A DNA stretch of 64,000 nucleotides from Desulfofundulus kuznetsovii DSM 6115 (GTDB lineage: Bacteria; Bacillota; Desulfotomaculia; Desulfotomaculales; Desulfovirgulaceae): assembly GCF_000214705.1 (NCBI RefSeq), contig NC_015573.1:1263001-1327000 (forward strand), given 5' to 3'. Under the pieces are notes generated by a model, which saw only the letters and a list, made by a program, of their open reading frames with translations, was not told where the DNA came from and did not search any database. The translations under genes were made by a program, and so were the position numbers. Below, one piece after another: positions 54,189 through 64,000 of the stretch. How positions within the stretch are numbered: position 1 is the stretch's first letter; every line of letters begins with the position of its first letter.

Positions 54189-56936
54189 ATGCCGGAACAA
54201 TGGTATTCCTTAACTGGCGAAGAAGTGGCAGCGGTGCTCAAGACCGATCCGCACCGGGGCCTGGACGAGCGGGAGGTCAGGGGAAGGACCGCCAGCTTTG
54301 GTCCCAATGAACTGGCCAGGGCACCCCGGGTGCCCTTATGGCGGATGTTCTTAGAACAGTTTAAAGATTTCATGGTGTTGATTTTGCTGGCAGCTACCAT
54401 CATTTCTGGATTTTTGGGAGAATTTGTGGACGCCGCCACCATTATGGTCATTGTGATCATCAATGCCATTCTGGGCTGCGTCCAGGAGTACCGGGCCGAG
54501 CGCTCCATGGAAGCTTTAAAAGAGCTCACCGCTCCCGAGGCCCGGGTAATCCGGGGGGGGATGGACCAAAAGATCCCCGCCGCAGCACTGGTGCCCGGGG
54601 ATGTGGTCTTACTGGAGGCGGGAGATCGGGTGCCGGCAGATCTGCGGCTGTTGCAGGCGGTAAACCTGGAGATAGAGGAGTCTGCTCTTACCGGTGAGTC
54701 CGCCCCCGTTAAAAAGAGGGTAGAGCCCATTCCGGGAAGGGTTACCCCCGGTGATGCCCGTAACATGGCCTACCTGGGGACAGTGGTAACCCGCGGCCGG
54801 GGTAAGGGGATAGTGGTGGCTACGGGAATGGCCACCGAGATGGGCCGGATTGCCGGCTTAATTCAAGAGGCTGGGAGTGAAGAGACCCCCTTGCAGCGCC
54901 GCCTGGCCCAGTTGGGACGGGGATTGGTGGTTTTTTGCCTGCTGGTTTGTGCCCTGGTGGTGGCGGTGGGCATTTACCGCGGTGAGCCGGCCGGCCAGAT
55001 GTTCCTGGCCGGAGTCAGTCTGGCTGTGGCGGCCATTCCCGAGGGACTGCCCGCCATTGTTACCGTCGCTCTGGCCATCGGGGTACAGCGCATGATCCGG
55101 CGCCGGGCCATTATCCGCAAGCTGCCGGCGGTGGAGACCCTGGGCTGCGCCACGGTGATCTGTTCCGACAAAACCGGCACCCTGACTCAAAATGAAATGA
55201 CGGTGCGCCGGGCTGTGGTGGGCCAGGTTCCCGTGGAGTTTACGGGAGAAGGGTATGATCCCAAGGGGGAAGTAATCACCTCGCTCACCCCCCGTGCTGA
55301 AGAGTTCCAGTTATTTTTCAAGATTGCCGCCCTGTGCAATAACGCTATGCTCATCCGCAGCGGGGTTTCCATAGGAGGATTGTTTCGCAGCCTGGCCCGC
55401 CGGGAATCCCCCGTCTGGACCATCAACGGCGATCCCACCGAAGGGGCGCTGCTGGTCATGGCGGCCAAGGCAGGCTTCTGGCGGGAAGAACTTGAACGCC
55501 ACGAGCAGAGGGTGATGGAGTTCCCCTTTGATTCCGAGCGCAAGCGCATGTCCGTGGTGTACAAGCAAGCCGACGGTACCCTGGTTGCCTACGTCAAGGG
55601 GGCCCCTGATGTGGTGCTCGAGCTGTGCACCCACTCCTACCGCCACGGCCGGATAGTTCCTTTAACGCCCCGCCAGCGGGAAGAAATTTTACGTCAGAAT
55701 GCCGCCATGGCTTCCGACGCCCTGCGGGTCCTGGCCCTGGCCTGGTGCAGGCTGGGACCCGCACCTCCGGGAGAGTTGACGGAGGCGGAGGTCGAACGAA
55801 ACCTGGTTTTTGTAGGTCTGGCGGGGATGATCGACCCGCCCCGGCCGGCGGCAGTGACCGCCGTGCAGCGTTGCCGCCGGGCAGGAATCAAGGTGGTGAT
55901 GATTACCGGGGATCACCGCCTTACTGCTGCAACCGTGGCCAGGGAACTGGGTCTTTTGGGAAGCCAGGGGCGCATTTTAACCGGAAGAGAACTGGACCAG
56001 CTGGACGATGATCAGTTGAGGCGGATGGTGGGAGAAGTGGCGGTATACGCCCGGGTGTCACCGCGCCATAAATTGCGCATTGTCCGGGCACTGAAGCAGG
56101 CCGGCCATGTGGTGGCCATGACCGGAGACGGGATCAATGATGCTCCGGCAATTAAGGAAGCGGATATCGGTATCGCCATGGGCATAACCGGTACGGACGT
56201 AACCAAAGAGGCCTCCTCCATGGTTTTGGCCGACGATAATTTTGCCACCATTGTGGCCGCCGTGGAGGAGGGGCGGGGTATTTACGATAATATCCGCAAG
56301 TTTATACGTTACCTCCTTTCCTGCAATGTGGGGGAGGTGCTGGTCATGTTTTTTGCCGTGCTGGCCGGACTGCCTTTGCCCCTTTTGCCCATTCAGATAT
56401 TATGGATGAACCTGGTTACCGACGGGTTGCCGGCCATGGCCCTGGGGGTGGACCCGCCTGATACCGATATCATGTACCGGCTGCCCCGGCACCCCCGGGA
56501 GAGCATTTTTGCCCACGGCCTGGCCTGGCGTATCCTGGGCAGCGGCCTGGCCATCGGTCTGTGCACATTGCTGGTCTTTGCCGGAGTTCATGTCCTTGGT
56601 CACGGCCACCTGGATCTGGCCCGGACCATGGCCTTTAATACCCTGGTATTTTCCCAGCTGTTTTTTGTCTTTGCCTGTCGTTCGGAACGTCATACCATCT
56701 GGGAAGTGGGGTTGTTCTCCAATCCCCACCTGCTGGGGGCAGTACTCTGTTCCATTTTTTTGCAACTAGCGGTTACCTATGTACCCTATTTGCAGCCGGT
56801 ATTTCATACCGTGCCCCTGGATGCTTCCCAGTGGCTGGTGATTATTCTAATCTCACTGGCCCCGCCCCTGTTTAGTACTGCCTTCAGGCACCTGCAGTTG
56901 CGGGCCAGGGAAAAAATAATGTATATTAAAGTCTAA
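54189..56936 (+). CDS. Cation-transporting P-type ATPase, Ca2+ (SERCA/PMCA) type
   Basis: The 915-residue membrane pump has an N-terminal cation-ATPase domain, the actuator motif [10 protein letters not shown] (about 167-176), the ion-site PEGL (AAIPEGLPA, about 285), the phosphorylation site [14 protein letters not shown] (Asp about 327) and the hinge [20 protein letters not shown] near 645. About ten membrane segments are evident, with [13 protein letters not shown] in segment 6 carrying Ca-site-like N and D residues. This is the bacterial calcium ATPase (YloB/PacL) group. Calcium uptake in sporulation is possible; Na+ or Mn2+ cannot be excluded. ATG follows GGTAGGGGTGATGG. Confidence 0.92.
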   Translation: MPEQWYSLTGEEVAAVLKTDPHRGLDEREVRGRTASFGPNELARAPRVPLWRMFLEQFKDFMVLILLAATIISGFLGEFVDAATIMVIVIINAILGCVQEYRAERSMEALKELTAPEARVIRGGMDQKIPAAALVPGDVVLLEAGDRVPADLRLLQAVNLEIEESALTGESAPVKKRVEPIPGRVTPGDARNMAYLGTVVTRGRGKGIVVATGMATEMGRIAGLIQEAGSEETPLQRRLAQLGRGLVVFCLLVCALVVAVGIYRGEPAGQMFLAGVSLAVAAIPEGLPAIVTVALAIGVQRMIRRRAIIRKLPAVETLGCATVICSDKTGTLTQNEMTVRRAVVGQVPVEFTGEGYDPKGEVITSLTPRAEEFQLFFKIAALCNNAMLIRSGVSIGGLFRSLARRESPVWTINGDPTEGALLVMAAKAGFWREELERHEQRVMEFPFDSERKRMSVVYKQADGTLVAYVKGAPDVVLELCTHSYRHGRIVPLTPRQREEILRQNAAMASDALRVLALAWCRLGPAPPGELTEAEVERNLVFVGLAGMIDPPRPAAVTAVQRCRRAGIKVVMITGDHRLTAATVARELGLLGSQGRILTGRELDQLDDDQLRRMVGEVAVYARVSPRHKLRIVRALKQAGHVVAMTGDGINDAPAIKEADIGIAMGITGTDVTKEASSMVLADDNFATIVAAVEEGRGIYDNIRKFIRYLLSCNVGEVLVMFFAVLAGLPLPLLPIQILWMNLVTDGLPAMALGVDPPDTDIMYRLPRHPRESIFAHGLAWRILGSGLAIGLCTLLVFAGVHVLGHGHLDLARTMAFNTLVFSQLFFVFACRSERHTIWEVGLFSNPHLLGAVLCSIFLQLAVTYVPYLQPVFHTVPLDASQWLVIILISLAPPLFSTAFRHLQLRAREKIMYIKV

Positions 56937-57031
56937 GGCCAAATTTTTGGATCTTTTGCAGGAAAACTACCGGACAGGGCGAAGTATTAATTTTGTCCCT
57001 TCCGGCTAAAAGAAATAATACGGTTTAGGAG

Positions 57032-57067
57032 TACTGTCTCCAAGCGCGGGAGGGTTAGGAGACAGTA
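57032..57067 (+). other. Stem-loop in the dapF leader
   Basis: TACTGTCTCC (57032-57041) and GGAGACAGTA (57058-57067) are perfect 10-bp inverted repeats, eight bases before the AAGGAGGG site of dapF. There is no U run. It may control translation of dapF-dapL or be an operator; it does not resemble the lysine riboswitch. Confidence 0.5.
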
Positions 57068-57091
57068 TCTCTTTAAGGAGGGCTTACCTGA

Positions 57092-57934
57092 TTGCAGTTC
57101 TTCAAAGTACATGGTTTGGGAAACGATTTTATCCTGGTCGATCTGGTAAAACAGGAATGGCCGGGTGGGGAGGATTTGTCCGAATCTGCCCGGCGGCTCT
57201 GTCACCGCCAGTTTGGTATCGGGGCCGACGGTCTGGTGCTCCTCCACTCAAGCCCCAGGGCCGATGTTTTCATGCAAATCATTAACCCCGATGGCAGCGA
57301 GGCAGAAATGTGCGGCAACGCCATCCGCTGCGTGGCCAAATATCTCTACGAGCGGGGCGGGATTAAAAAAGAAGTAATGCATATCGAAACCAGGGCCGGC
57401 GTGATGGTGCCCCGGTTGGTGCTGGAGAACGGGCGGGTGGCCGCGGTGCGGGTGGATATGGGCATCCCCCGTTTGGAACGGCAGGACATTCCCATGATCG
57501 GCCCTCCGGGGCAGGTAATCAATGAACCCCTGGTTCTTGAGGGGCAAGCCTTCCATGTAACTGCTGTCTCCATGGGCAATCCCCACTGTGTGCTTTTTGT
57601 TCCCGATGTGGAGCGGGTAGACCTGCACGGGTTGGGGCCGAAACTGGAAAAGCATCCCCTTTTCCCCCGTAAAACCAATGTGGAGTTTGTGCAGGTTTTA
57701 AACAGGGGCGAGGTAAGGGTGCGGGTTTGGGAGCGGGGGGCGGGGCCTACCCTGGCCTGCGGTACCGGGGCGTGTGCCACGGTGGTGGCCGGTGTGCTGA
57801 ACAATTACACGGACCGTGAGGTCAAGGTTCACCTGCCGGGGGGAACCCTCCTCATTGAATGGAAGGAAGACGATCATCTATATATGACCGGGCCGGCAGA
57901 GGAAGTCTTTTGCGGCCAGATTCCCTGTCCGTAG
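57092..57934 (+). CDS. dapF: Diaminopimelate epimerase
   Basis: DapF converts LL- to meso-diaminopimelate for lysine and peptidoglycan. The 280-residue protein has the two catalytic cysteines in EMCGNAIRC (Cys74) and [10 protein letters not shown] (about 225), and starts [20 protein letters not shown] at 57092 follows AAGGAGGG after ten bases. It is followed 25 bases later by dapL, so the two enzymes around LL-DAP are coupled. Confidence 0.95.
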   Translation: MQFFKVHGLGNDFILVDLVKQEWPGGEDLSESARRLCHRQFGIGADGLVLLHSSPRADVFMQIINPDGSEAEMCGNAIRCVAKYLYERGGIKKEVMHIETRAGVMVPRLVLENGRVAAVRVDMGIPRLERQDIPMIGPPGQVINEPLVLEGQAFHVTAVSMGNPHCVLFVPDVERVDLHGLGPKLEKHPLFPRKTNVEFVQVLNRGEVRVRVWERGAGPTLACGTGACATVVAGVLNNYTDREVKVHLPGGTLLIEWKEDDHLYMTGPAEEVFCGQIPCP

Positions 57935-57959
57935 TAGTGTGCGTAAGGAGGTATTGATT

Positions 57960-59138
57960 TTGCGGTTCGAACAGGCGCAACGCATAAAAAACTTACCCCC
58001 CTATCTCTTTGCCCGCATTGAGCGGTTGATCGAGGAAAAAAAGGCTGCCGGGATAGACATCATAAGCCTGGGGATAGGCGATCCGGATCAACCCACCCCG
58101 GACCACATTATCGAGGAACTGATTAAGGAAGCCCGCAACCCGGCCAACCACCAGTATCCCTCTTCTGTAGGTATGCTCAGCTATCGCCAGACAGTGGCCA
58201 ACTGGTATGCCGGGCGTTTCGGAATACAGCTGGATCCCAAAACCGAAGTGGTCACCCTTATTGGTTCCAAGGAAGGCATCGCCCATATTTCCTGGTGCTA
58301 CCTCAACCCCGGGGATACGGTGCTGGTACCAGACCCGGGTTATCCTGTTTATGCAGGTGGAGCCATCCTGGCCGGGGCGGAGCCCTATTATATGCCCTTA
58401 AAGGCCGAGCGGGGATACCTTCCCGATCTGGCCGCCATCCCCACAGAAGTGGCCCGACGGGCTAAAATGATGTTTATCAATTATCCCAACAACCCCACGG
58501 GGGCGGTGGCCAGTGAGTCTTTCTTTGCGGAAGTGGTTGCTTTTGCCCGGGAGTTTAACGTCCTGGTCTGCCACGATGCGGCCTACTCTGAAGTGGCCTT
58601 TGATGGTTACCGGCCGCCAAGCTTTTTGCAAGTCCCCGGCGCCAGGGAGGTAGGTATTGAGTTTGGCTCCGTTTCCAAGCCCTTTAATATGACCGGCTGG
58701 CGGATTGGCTGGGCCGCAGGGTGCGCGGAAGTTATCGAAGCCCTGGGGCGCCTGAAGTCAAATCTGGATTCCGGACAATTTCAGGCCATCCAGTATGCCG
58801 CCATGGCAGGGTTAAACGGCCCGCGGGAGGTTATTGACCGGGTTAACGCCCTTTACCGGGAGCGCCGGGACATCCTGGTGGACGGCTTGAACTCCCTGGG
58901 CTGGAAGCTGGAAAAACCAAAGGCAACCTTTTATGTCTGGGCTCCCGTTCCGGCGGGGCACACCAGCGAATCCTTTACCGAGCTGGTTCTGGAAAAGGCT
59001 GGCGTTGTGATAACGCCGGGTACCGGTTACGGTGCCAATGGAGCGGGTTATTTCCGGATGTCCCTCACTGTGGATACCGCCCGTCTAAAAGAAGCAGTGG
59101 AACGCATTAAGAAAAACCTCGGGCCAGTAAGATTCTAA
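57960..59138 (+). CDS. dapL: LL-diaminopimelate aminotransferase
   Basis: DapL makes LL-DAP directly from tetrahydrodipicolinate, bypassing the succinylated or acetylated DapCDE steps. The 392-residue fold-type I enzyme starts [20 protein letters not shown] and has [41 protein letters not shown] and the PLP lysine in [19 protein letters not shown]. The frame starts at GTG 57939, but AAGGAGG lies inside it, so TTG 57960 is preferred. The family assignment (DapL2-like) also rests on linkage to dapF. Confidence 0.9.
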   Translation: MRFEQAQRIKNLPPYLFARIERLIEEKKAAGIDIISLGIGDPDQPTPDHIIEELIKEARNPANHQYPSSVGMLSYRQTVANWYAGRFGIQLDPKTEVVTLIGSKEGIAHISWCYLNPGDTVLVPDPGYPVYAGGAILAGAEPYYMPLKAERGYLPDLAAIPTEVARRAKMMFINYPNNPTGAVASESFFAEVVAFAREFNVLVCHDAAYSEVAFDGYRPPSFLQVPGAREVGIEFGSVSKPFNMTGWRIGWAAGCAEVIEALGRLKSNLDSGQFQAIQYAAMAGLNGPREVIDRVNALYRERRDILVDGLNSLGWKLEKPKATFYVWAPVPAGHTSESFTELVLEKAGVVITPGTGYGANGAGYFRMSLTVDTARLKEAVERIKKNLGPVRF

Positions 59139-59163
59139 AAACGCGTTGCAGGAGTGATCAGCC

Positions 59164-60357
59164 GTGAAACTTGCCGACAGGGTCAAAAACATCAGTCCTT
59201 CACCCACCCTGGCCATCGATGCCCGGGCCAAGAAAATGATTGCTGCCGGAGAAAAGGTAATTAATTTTGGTGCAGGGGAACCGGACTTCGATACTCCGGA
59301 GCATATAAAAGAAGCGGCCATGGCCGCCATCCGTAAAGGCATGACCAAATATACCCCGGTGGGCGGTACCATGGAGTTAAAAAAAGCCATTATACAAAAA
59401 TTGAAGGCCGATAACGGACTGGAGTATACACCGGAGCAGATTGTGGTTTCCGTGGGAGCGAAGCATTCCCTCTACAACGCCATGATGGTGCTCCTGCAAC
59501 CGGGGGATGAGGTTATTCTGCCAGCACCCTACTGGGTCACCTACCTGGAACAGATCAAGCTGGCCGGTGCGGTGCCGGTAATCGTCCAGACGCGCCAGGA
59601 AAACGGGTTCAAATTGACGGCCGAGGAACTGCTTTCGGTCGTCAGCCCGCGCACTAAGATGGTGATTATAAACTCTCCCGGCAACCCCACCGGCGCAGTA
59701 TACGCTAAGGAAGAATTGGTGGAACTGGGAAAGGTGATTGAAGACCGCGGGCTGGTGGTTATTTCCGATGAGATTTACGAAAAACTGATCTATGACGGTT
59801 GCGAACATGTAAGCATAGCCTCCTTGAGTCCGGCCTTGAAGGAGCAAACGGTGGTCATCAACGGAATGTCCAAGGCCTATGCCATGACGGGCTGGCGCAT
59901 TGGCTATGCTGCCGCCCCTACGGAGGTGGCCAGAGCCATGGTTGATTTGCAAAGTCACTCCACCTCCAATCCCACCTCCGTTGCCCAGGCGGCCAGTGTG
60001 GCGGCCTTAACCGGCACCCAGGAGCCCTTGAGGGAGATGGTGGCGGAATTCCGGCGGCGCCGGGATTACATGCTCCAGCGGTTGAACGCCATACCGGGAA
60101 TTTCCTGTAACACTCCGAGCGGCGCCTTTTATGTTTTTCCTTCTATGGGCAGGTATATTGGGCGCCAGTATAAAGGGAGGCAAATTAACGGCGCCAGCGA
60201 TCTGGCCAGCCTTCTTCTGGATGAGGTCAAGGTGGCGGTGGTTCCCGGGGTGGCTTTTGGCGATGACCGCTGTTTCCGCCTTTCCTACGCCACCTCCATG
60301 GAAAACATTGTGGAAGGACTCAACCGCATTGAACAGTTTTTCCTACAAATTGATTAA
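59164..60357 (+). CDS. Aspartate-type PLP aminotransferase
   Basis: The 397-residue class I aminotransferase is most like aspartate aminotransferase of the AspB/AspC-Ib type, which links oxaloacetate and aspartate. It shows INFGAGEPDFDTPEHIKEAA, YTPVGGTMELKKAI, INSPGNPTGAVY, ISDEIYEKLIYDG and the PLP lysine in VINGMSKAYAMTGWRIGYA. GTG at 59164 follows AGGAGTG. Its place right after dapF-dapL suggests it feeds aspartate into lysine synthesis. Specificity for other amino acids cannot be excluded. Confidence 0.9.
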   Translation: MKLADRVKNISPSPTLAIDARAKKMIAAGEKVINFGAGEPDFDTPEHIKEAAMAAIRKGMTKYTPVGGTMELKKAIIQKLKADNGLEYTPEQIVVSVGAKHSLYNAMMVLLQPGDEVILPAPYWVTYLEQIKLAGAVPVIVQTRQENGFKLTAEELLSVVSPRTKMVIINSPGNPTGAVYAKEELVELGKVIEDRGLVVISDEIYEKLIYDGCEHVSIASLSPALKEQTVVINGMSKAYAMTGWRIGYAAAPTEVARAMVDLQSHSTSNPTSVAQAASVAALTGTQEPLREMVAEFRRRRDYMLQRLNAIPGISCNTPSGAFYVFPSMGRYIGRQYKGRQINGASDLASLLLDEVKVAVVPGVAFGDDRCFRLSYATSMENIVEGLNRIEQFFLQID

Positions 60358-60365
60358 AATTAATT

Positions 60366-60394
60366 AAGGGGAACGAGGGCTGATCGTTCCCCTT
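60366..60394 (+). terminator. Hairpin after the dap-asp gene group
   Basis: AAGGGGAACGA (60366-60376) pairs with TCGTTCCCCTT (60384-60394) around a seven-base loop. It lacks a U run but lies nine bases after the stop. Confidence 0.55.
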
Positions 60395-60435
60395 GCGTAA
60401 ACAATCTAATATACTTTCGGAAAGGAGCAGGATTT

Positions 60436-61314
60436 TTGCTAAAGAGCATGACAGGTTTTGGCCGGGGAGAATCATACGGGCAGGGCAAAAAATTTACGGT
60501 GGAACTTAAATCTGTGAATCACCGCTTTTGTGAAGTTGTCCTGCGCCTGCCCCGGAATATGGTTTCTCTGGAGGATCGAGCCAGGAGGCTGATTCAATCC
60601 CGCATCTCCCGCGGGCGGATTGACGGTTACTTTTCCGTGGAGGAATGCGGTGAGCAAAGTCCAGTTGTAAAAGTTGACAAAGCCCTGGCTACATCGTATT
60701 ATAAGGCAATGGAGGAATTAAAGGTCACCCTGGGATTAACAGATCCCGTCACCATACAGCATCTGATTAATCTACCGGGACTGCTGGTGGTGGACGAGCC
60801 TGTTGAAGATGATGATGCATGGTGGCCTCTGGTTTCCGAGGCCCTGGAACAGGCGCTGGATGGTTTGGTGCAAATGCGCCTTTCCGAGGGCAGCCAGCTT
60901 AAGGTGGATTTGACCCGCCGCCTGGAACGGATTGCGGAACTGAACGAGAAAATCAAAGCCAGGGCACCGCAGGTGGTTACGGAATACCACAACCGCCTGA
61001 CCCAGAGACTGCAGGAGTGGTTGCGCGATACACCGCTGGATCAGGCCCGGCTGGCTACGGAGGTAGCAATTTTTGCCGAGCGTTCCAGTATTGCCGAGGA
61101 AGTGGTGCGCCTGGCCAGCCATATAACCCAGTTCCGGGACTTTCTAAACGAGGGTGGCCCCGTGGGCCGCAAGCTGGACTTCCTGATTCAGGAGATGAAC
61201 CGGGAGATCAACACCATTGCCTCTAAAGCACCTGACCTTGAGATCAGCCGGGTGGTGGTGGAGGTAAAAAGCGAACTGGAGAAGATGCGGGAACAGGTGC
61301 AGAATATCGAATAA
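60436..61314 (+). CDS. yicC: YicC/YloC family endoribonuclease
   Basis: The 292-residue protein belongs to the YicC family, endoribonucleases that act on RNA in several bacteria. It begins [12 protein letters not shown], with [19 protein letters not shown] near the N-terminus, and ends with the conserved C-terminal [26 protein letters not shown] block. TTG start follows AAGGAGCAGG. It heads the conserved Firmicute order yicC-remA-gmk-rpoZ-coaBC. Confidence 0.93.
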   Translation: MLKSMTGFGRGESYGQGKKFTVELKSVNHRFCEVVLRLPRNMVSLEDRARRLIQSRISRGRIDGYFSVEECGEQSPVVKVDKALATSYYKAMEELKVTLGLTDPVTIQHLINLPGLLVVDEPVEDDDAWWPLVSEALEQALDGLVQMRLSEGSQLKVDLTRRLERIAELNEKIKARAPQVVTEYHNRLTQRLQEWLRDTPLDQARLATEVAIFAERSSIAEEVVRLASHITQFRDFLNEGGPVGRKLDFLIQEMNREINTIASKAPDLEISRVVVEVKSELEKMREQVQNIE

Positions 61315-61333
61315 TCCCGTGGCAGGGGGGAGA

Positions 61334-61618
61334 ATGATGGAGATTAGATTGATTAATATCGGCTTTGGCAATATTGTTTCGGCAAACCGCATTGTGGCTA
61401 TTGTCAGTCCCGAATCGGCACCCATCAAGCGCATTATTAGCGAGGCCCGTGATCAGGGCAAGCTGGTGGATGCCACCTACGGGCGGCGTACCCGGGCAGT
61501 GATTATTACCGATAGCGATCACGTAATTCTCTCCGCCGTGCAGCCGGAAACGGTAGCCCATCGTCTGGTAAACAAGGAGAGCACTCCTGCCCAGCCGGAA
61601 GAGCGCCCGGATGAATAA
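61334..61618 (+). CDS. remA: RemA family (DUF370) biofilm regulator
   Basis: The 94-residue protein is a RemA-type DNA-binding regulator, which activates matrix genes and osmoprotection in Bacillus. It shows [51 protein letters not shown] and a divergent acidic tail. ATG at 61334 follows AGGGGGGAG; the frame extends five codons further. It lies between yicC and gmk in the standard order. Confidence 0.93.
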   Translation: MMEIRLINIGFGNIVSANRIVAIVSPESAPIKRIISEARDQGKLVDATYGRRTRAVIITDSDHVILSAVQPETVAHRLVNKESTPAQPEERPDE

Positions 61619-61620
61619 TC

Positions 61621-62250
61621 ATGAAATCAGAGGGCATATTGATGGTACTGTCCGGTCCTTCGGGGGCCGGTAAGGGTACCGTTTGCCGCGCTTTGCTGGA
61701 AAAACAACCGGGGATTCACCTTTCCATTTCCGCTACGACCAGAAAACCCCGGGCCGGGGAAGTGGACGGGGTTAATTACTTTTTTGTCTCCCGGGAAAAA
61801 TTCCAGCAAATGATCGATGCCGGGGAATTGCTGGAGTGGGCGGAGGTCTATGGCAATTATTACGGTACGCCGCTAAAAACGGTAGAGGATGCCCTGGCCA
61901 GGGGTGAGGATGTGCTCCTGGAGATTGATGTTCAGGGGGGCTTGCAGGTAAAAAAGAAGTTTCCCTCAGCAGTACTGGTTTTTCTCCTACCCCCTTCCCG
62001 GGCTGTGTTGGCCGAGCGCCTTGCCGGTCGCGGTACGGACTCCATCGAAGAGATTCAAAGACGGTTGCACTGGGCTAACACGGAACTAAGGTTCCTTTTC
62101 CGTTACGATTATGTGGTGATTAACCGGCATGTTGAGGAAGCAGTTGCTGTCCTGCAATCGATTCTTGTAGCCGAAAAATGCCGTCCTCAGCGCATAAAAA
62201 TGGATGAAAGCTGGGGTAATTTAACGGATCTTAAAGAAAATTCCTGGTGA
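61621..62250 (+). CDS. gmk: Guanylate kinase
   Basis: Gmk phosphorylates GMP or dGMP to the diphosphate. The 209-residue protein has the P-loop LSGPSGAGKGT (about 10-20), TTRKPRAGEVDGVNYFFVS in the GMP-binding part and DVQGGLQVKKKFP. Its ATG is two bases after the remA stop. The length and motifs are standard. Confidence 0.96.
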   Translation: MKSEGILMVLSGPSGAGKGTVCRALLEKQPGIHLSISATTRKPRAGEVDGVNYFFVSREKFQQMIDAGELLEWAEVYGNYYGTPLKTVEDALARGEDVLLEIDVQGGLQVKKKFPSAVLVFLLPPSRAVLAERLAGRGTDSIEEIQRRLHWANTELRFLFRYDYVVINRHVEEAVAVLQSILVAEKCRPQRIKMDESWGNLTDLKENSW

Positions 62251-62265
62251 GTACGGGGGATCGCC

Positions 62266-62472
62266 ATGAATCAACCGTCTTTAGACGAACTAATGAAAAA
62301 AGTTGATAGCCGCTACACGCTGGTCGTGGTGGTGGCGAAAAGAGCAAGAATGCTGACGGAAACAGGCGAAGAAGAAGGAGATAATCCGGCGGTAAAGCCG
62401 GTTACCAGGGCATTACACGAGGTTGTCCGGGGTCAGATCCGTTACCGCCGGACCAAACATGGCTTTAAGTAG
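62266..62472 (+). CDS. rpoZ: RNA polymerase omega subunit
   Basis: The 68-residue omega subunit supports RNA polymerase assembly. It begins MNQPSLDELMKKVDSRYTLV and has the conserved AKRARML segment, with NPAVKPVTRALHEVVRG near the C-terminus. It lies 15 bases after gmk, in the usual gmk-rpoZ-coaBC order. Confidence 0.93.
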   Translation: MNQPSLDELMKKVDSRYTLVVVVAKRARMLTETGEEEGDNPAVKPVTRALHEVVRGQIRYRRTKHGFK

Positions 62473-62491
62473 TGCACGGGAGGCGAAAAGC

Positions 62492-63700
62492 ATGCTTGCG
62501 GACAGGTCCGTCATCCTGGGCGTAACCGGGGGAATTGCCGCCTATAAAGCCGCGGAGCTAGCCAGTGCCCTCGTCAAGGCCGGTGCCCTGGTGGACGTGG
62601 TCATGACACAGGCGGCACAGGAATTTGTGCGACCCCTAACCTTTGCCGCCCTTACCGGGCGACCGGTGCATACTGACCTGTTCAACCCCCCTGCCGGTGG
62701 GGCTATTCCCCACATTGAGCTGGCCACCAGAGCCGATTTAGTTGTGATTGCCCCAGCCACGGCGAACATCCTGGCCAAGCTGGCCCACGGCTTCGCCGAT
62801 GATCTTTTAAGCTCCCTGGTTTTAGCGGTTACCTGCCCCGTGCTCCTCTGCCCGGCCATGAACGCCTGCATGTATGCGCACCCGGCGGTGCAGGCCAACC
62901 TGAAACGGCTTGTTGAGATGGGTTACCATATTTTAGAACCGGAGGCAGGCCGCCTGGCCTGTGGTGTGGAAGGCCGTGGACGTTTGCCTGCCCCTGAGGT
63001 TATCCTGGAACATATTAAAGGCCTGATCTCTTCACCGGGTGATTTCGGTGGAATAAAGGTCCTGGTTACCGCCGGAGGGACCAGGGAGCCCCTGGATCCG
63101 GTGCGTTATATCTCCAACCGCAGTTCAGGCAAAATGGGCTACGCCCTGGCCGCGGCAGCTATACAGCGCGGGGCCGCGGTTACCCTGGTATCCGCTCCCA
63201 CCAGTTTGGATCCGCCCGCTGGGGCGGAGCTGGTTTCCGTGGAAACCGCCCGGCAGATGTACCAGGCTGTAATGGAACGCTTTTCCACCCAGGATGTGGT
63301 TATTAAAGCGGCAGCAGTAGCCGACTACCGCCCCAAAATAGTGGCGGACCAGAAAATAAAAAAGAGCGAGGGAACTCTGATCCTGGAGCTGGAAAAAAAT
63401 CCCGATATATTATATGAACTGGGGCAACGCAAAGAACCACACCAGACACTGGTAGGTTTTGCTGCTGAAACCGAAGATTTGGAGGCCAATGCCCAGCAAA
63501 AGCTGCGCAAGAAAAATCTGGATCTGCTGGTGGCCAATGATGTTACCCAACCGGGGGCGGGCTTTGGCGCCGACACCAACATTGTCAAGCTGTTCTATCG
63601 CGACGGGCGTACCCAATCCCTGCCGGTGATGGATAAAAAAACACTGGCACACCGTATCCTCGATGCGGTTATAGAGCTGCGTTACCCGGGGAACAGCTAA
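62492..63700 (+). CDS. coaBC: Bifunctional phosphopantothenoylcysteine decarboxylase / phosphopantothenate-cysteine ligase
   Basis: CoaBC ligates cysteine to 4'-phosphopantothenate and decarboxylates the product, two steps before CoaD. The 402-residue protein has an N-terminal FMN-dependent decarboxylase half (GVTGGIAAYKAAEL, PATANILAKLAHGFADDLLS, CPAMNACMY) and a C-terminal ligase half (VLVTAGGTREPLDPVRYISN, SSGKMGYALAAAA, AAAVADYRPK, KNPDILYELG). ATG at 62492 follows CGGGAGGCG. Starts further upstream overlap rpoZ. Confidence 0.96.
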   Translation: MLADRSVILGVTGGIAAYKAAELASALVKAGALVDVVMTQAAQEFVRPLTFAALTGRPVHTDLFNPPAGGAIPHIELATRADLVVIAPATANILAKLAHGFADDLLSSLVLAVTCPVLLCPAMNACMYAHPAVQANLKRLVEMGYHILEPEAGRLACGVEGRGRLPAPEVILEHIKGLISSPGDFGGIKVLVTAGGTREPLDPVRYISNRSSGKMGYALAAAAIQRGAAVTLVSAPTSLDPPAGAELVSVETARQMYQAVMERFSTQDVVIKAAAVADYRPKIVADQKIKKSEGTLILELEKNPDILYELGQRKEPHQTLVGFAAETEDLEANAQQKLRKKNLDLLVANDVTQPGAGFGADTNIVKLFYRDGRTQSLPVMDKKTLAHRILDAVIELRYPGNS

Positions 63701-63713
63701 AAGCTATGTATCC

Positions 63714-64000
63714 TTACCACAAAGTGAAGTATATTTGTTGTCCTTCTTTGGTGGCTCTGACCAGTTCACAATGGCGTAAAACTGCAAACTGTTTTTCCAG
63801 TTCCCACTGGGGCAGATTAAAGGTACTGGCCAGTTCTTCCTTGGTTGCCTTCCCCTTTTCCTTGATGTATTCATAAATTCTCTTCTGGAGCGGGGTCAGA
63901 CCTGCGGTGCCTGTCTGTCCCAGCTGTGTTCTGGTGGCTTTAGCGCTGGCCACGGCCGTCGGGTCGCAGGGTTTCGGAGGTTGCAGGGCGGCAATGTAAC
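63714..64000 (-). CDS. C-terminal part of a winged-helix-like protein
   Basis: The frame is open to the right window edge, so the start lies outside. The visible 94 residues end in a winged-helix-like segment, LTPLQKRIYEYIKEKGKATKEELASTFNLPQWELEKQFAVLRHCELVR (about 45-91 of the visible part), with a beta turn at EGQQIYFTLW. Before that is a low-complexity linker, PKPCDPTAVASAKATRTQ. An internal GTG at 63953 could give a 79-residue protein, but the in-frame codons continue past it without a stop. The family is not recognised. Confidence 0.6.
   Translation of the reverse strand, partial: YIAALQPPKPCDPTAVASAKATRTQLGQTGTAGLTPLQKRIYEYIKEKGKATKEELASTFNLPQWELEKQFAVLRHCELVRATKEGQQIYFTLW

Overview
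The window looks like core chromosome from a GC-rich, endospore-forming, anaerobic Firmicute, most likely the Desulfotomaculum/Pelotomaculum/Desulfofundulus group of Peptococcaceae. That placement is an inference. It rests on spore genes (two alpha/beta SASP genes, gpr, ylbJ, yqhV), Firmicute order (rsmD-coaD; yicC-remA-gmk-rpoZ-coaBC), anaerobic metabolism (AdhE, ADP-forming acyl-CoA synthetase, ferredoxin), the DapL lysine route, and frequent TTG and GTG starts behind strong GGAGG sites. No rRNA, tRNA, prophage or CRISPR array was seen.

Layout. 1-3.8 kb: end of ribH, a nicotinate phosphoribosyltransferase, rpmB and recG. 4-5.4 kb: a SASP gene converging on gpr, the protease that degrades SASPs in germination; both have sigma-F/G-like promoters. 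5.6-7.1 kb: rsmD, coaD and a coiled-coil protein. 7.1-10.3 kb (minus): ADP-forming acyl-CoA synthetase with a P-loop/DRTGG protein. 10.5-16.3 kb (minus): a four-gene operon (GT4 glycosyltransferase, debranching-type glycosidase, otsA, otsB) behind a near-consensus promoter. 16.3-33.6 kb: mixed genes including ylbJ, ferredoxin, metallophosphoesterase, aminotransferase, Rrf2 regulator, adhE, an ArsB/NhaD-type transporter, a ClpP-fold membrane protease, lspA-rluD, comA, an MFS transporter and yqhV.

33.6-46.0 kb: the complete pyrimidine pathway, pyrR-pyrB-pyrC-carA-carB then pyrK-pyrD-pyrF-pyrE. PyrR-type attenuators precede pyrR and pyrB. The cluster is broken by an opposite-strand polysaccharide deacetylase, a structured repeat and an opposite-strand SASP gene. 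46.4-51.8 kb: alr, then bioY-bioD-bioA-bioB with a BirA-type operator before bioY. 51.8-57 kb: rqcH and a Ca2+-type P-ATPase. 57-60.4 kb: dapF, dapL and an aspartate-type aminotransferase. 60.4-64 kb: yicC, remA, gmk, rpoZ, coaBC and the 3' end of a minus-strand gene.

The least ordinary content is in the intergenic DNA. Two elements at 30.6 and 53.6 kb have terminal inverted repeats starting near GTAAAT and 8-bp flanking duplications, like non-autonomous IS66-type MITEs. A second structured family has copies at 19.8 and 44.0 kb with a nearly identical 82-bp core, and a hairpin at 49.15 kb shares its arm sequence. A 0.36-kb segment before alr is bounded by two 8-bp-stem hairpins with the same CTTGT loop, as expected of an IS200/IS605-derived element.
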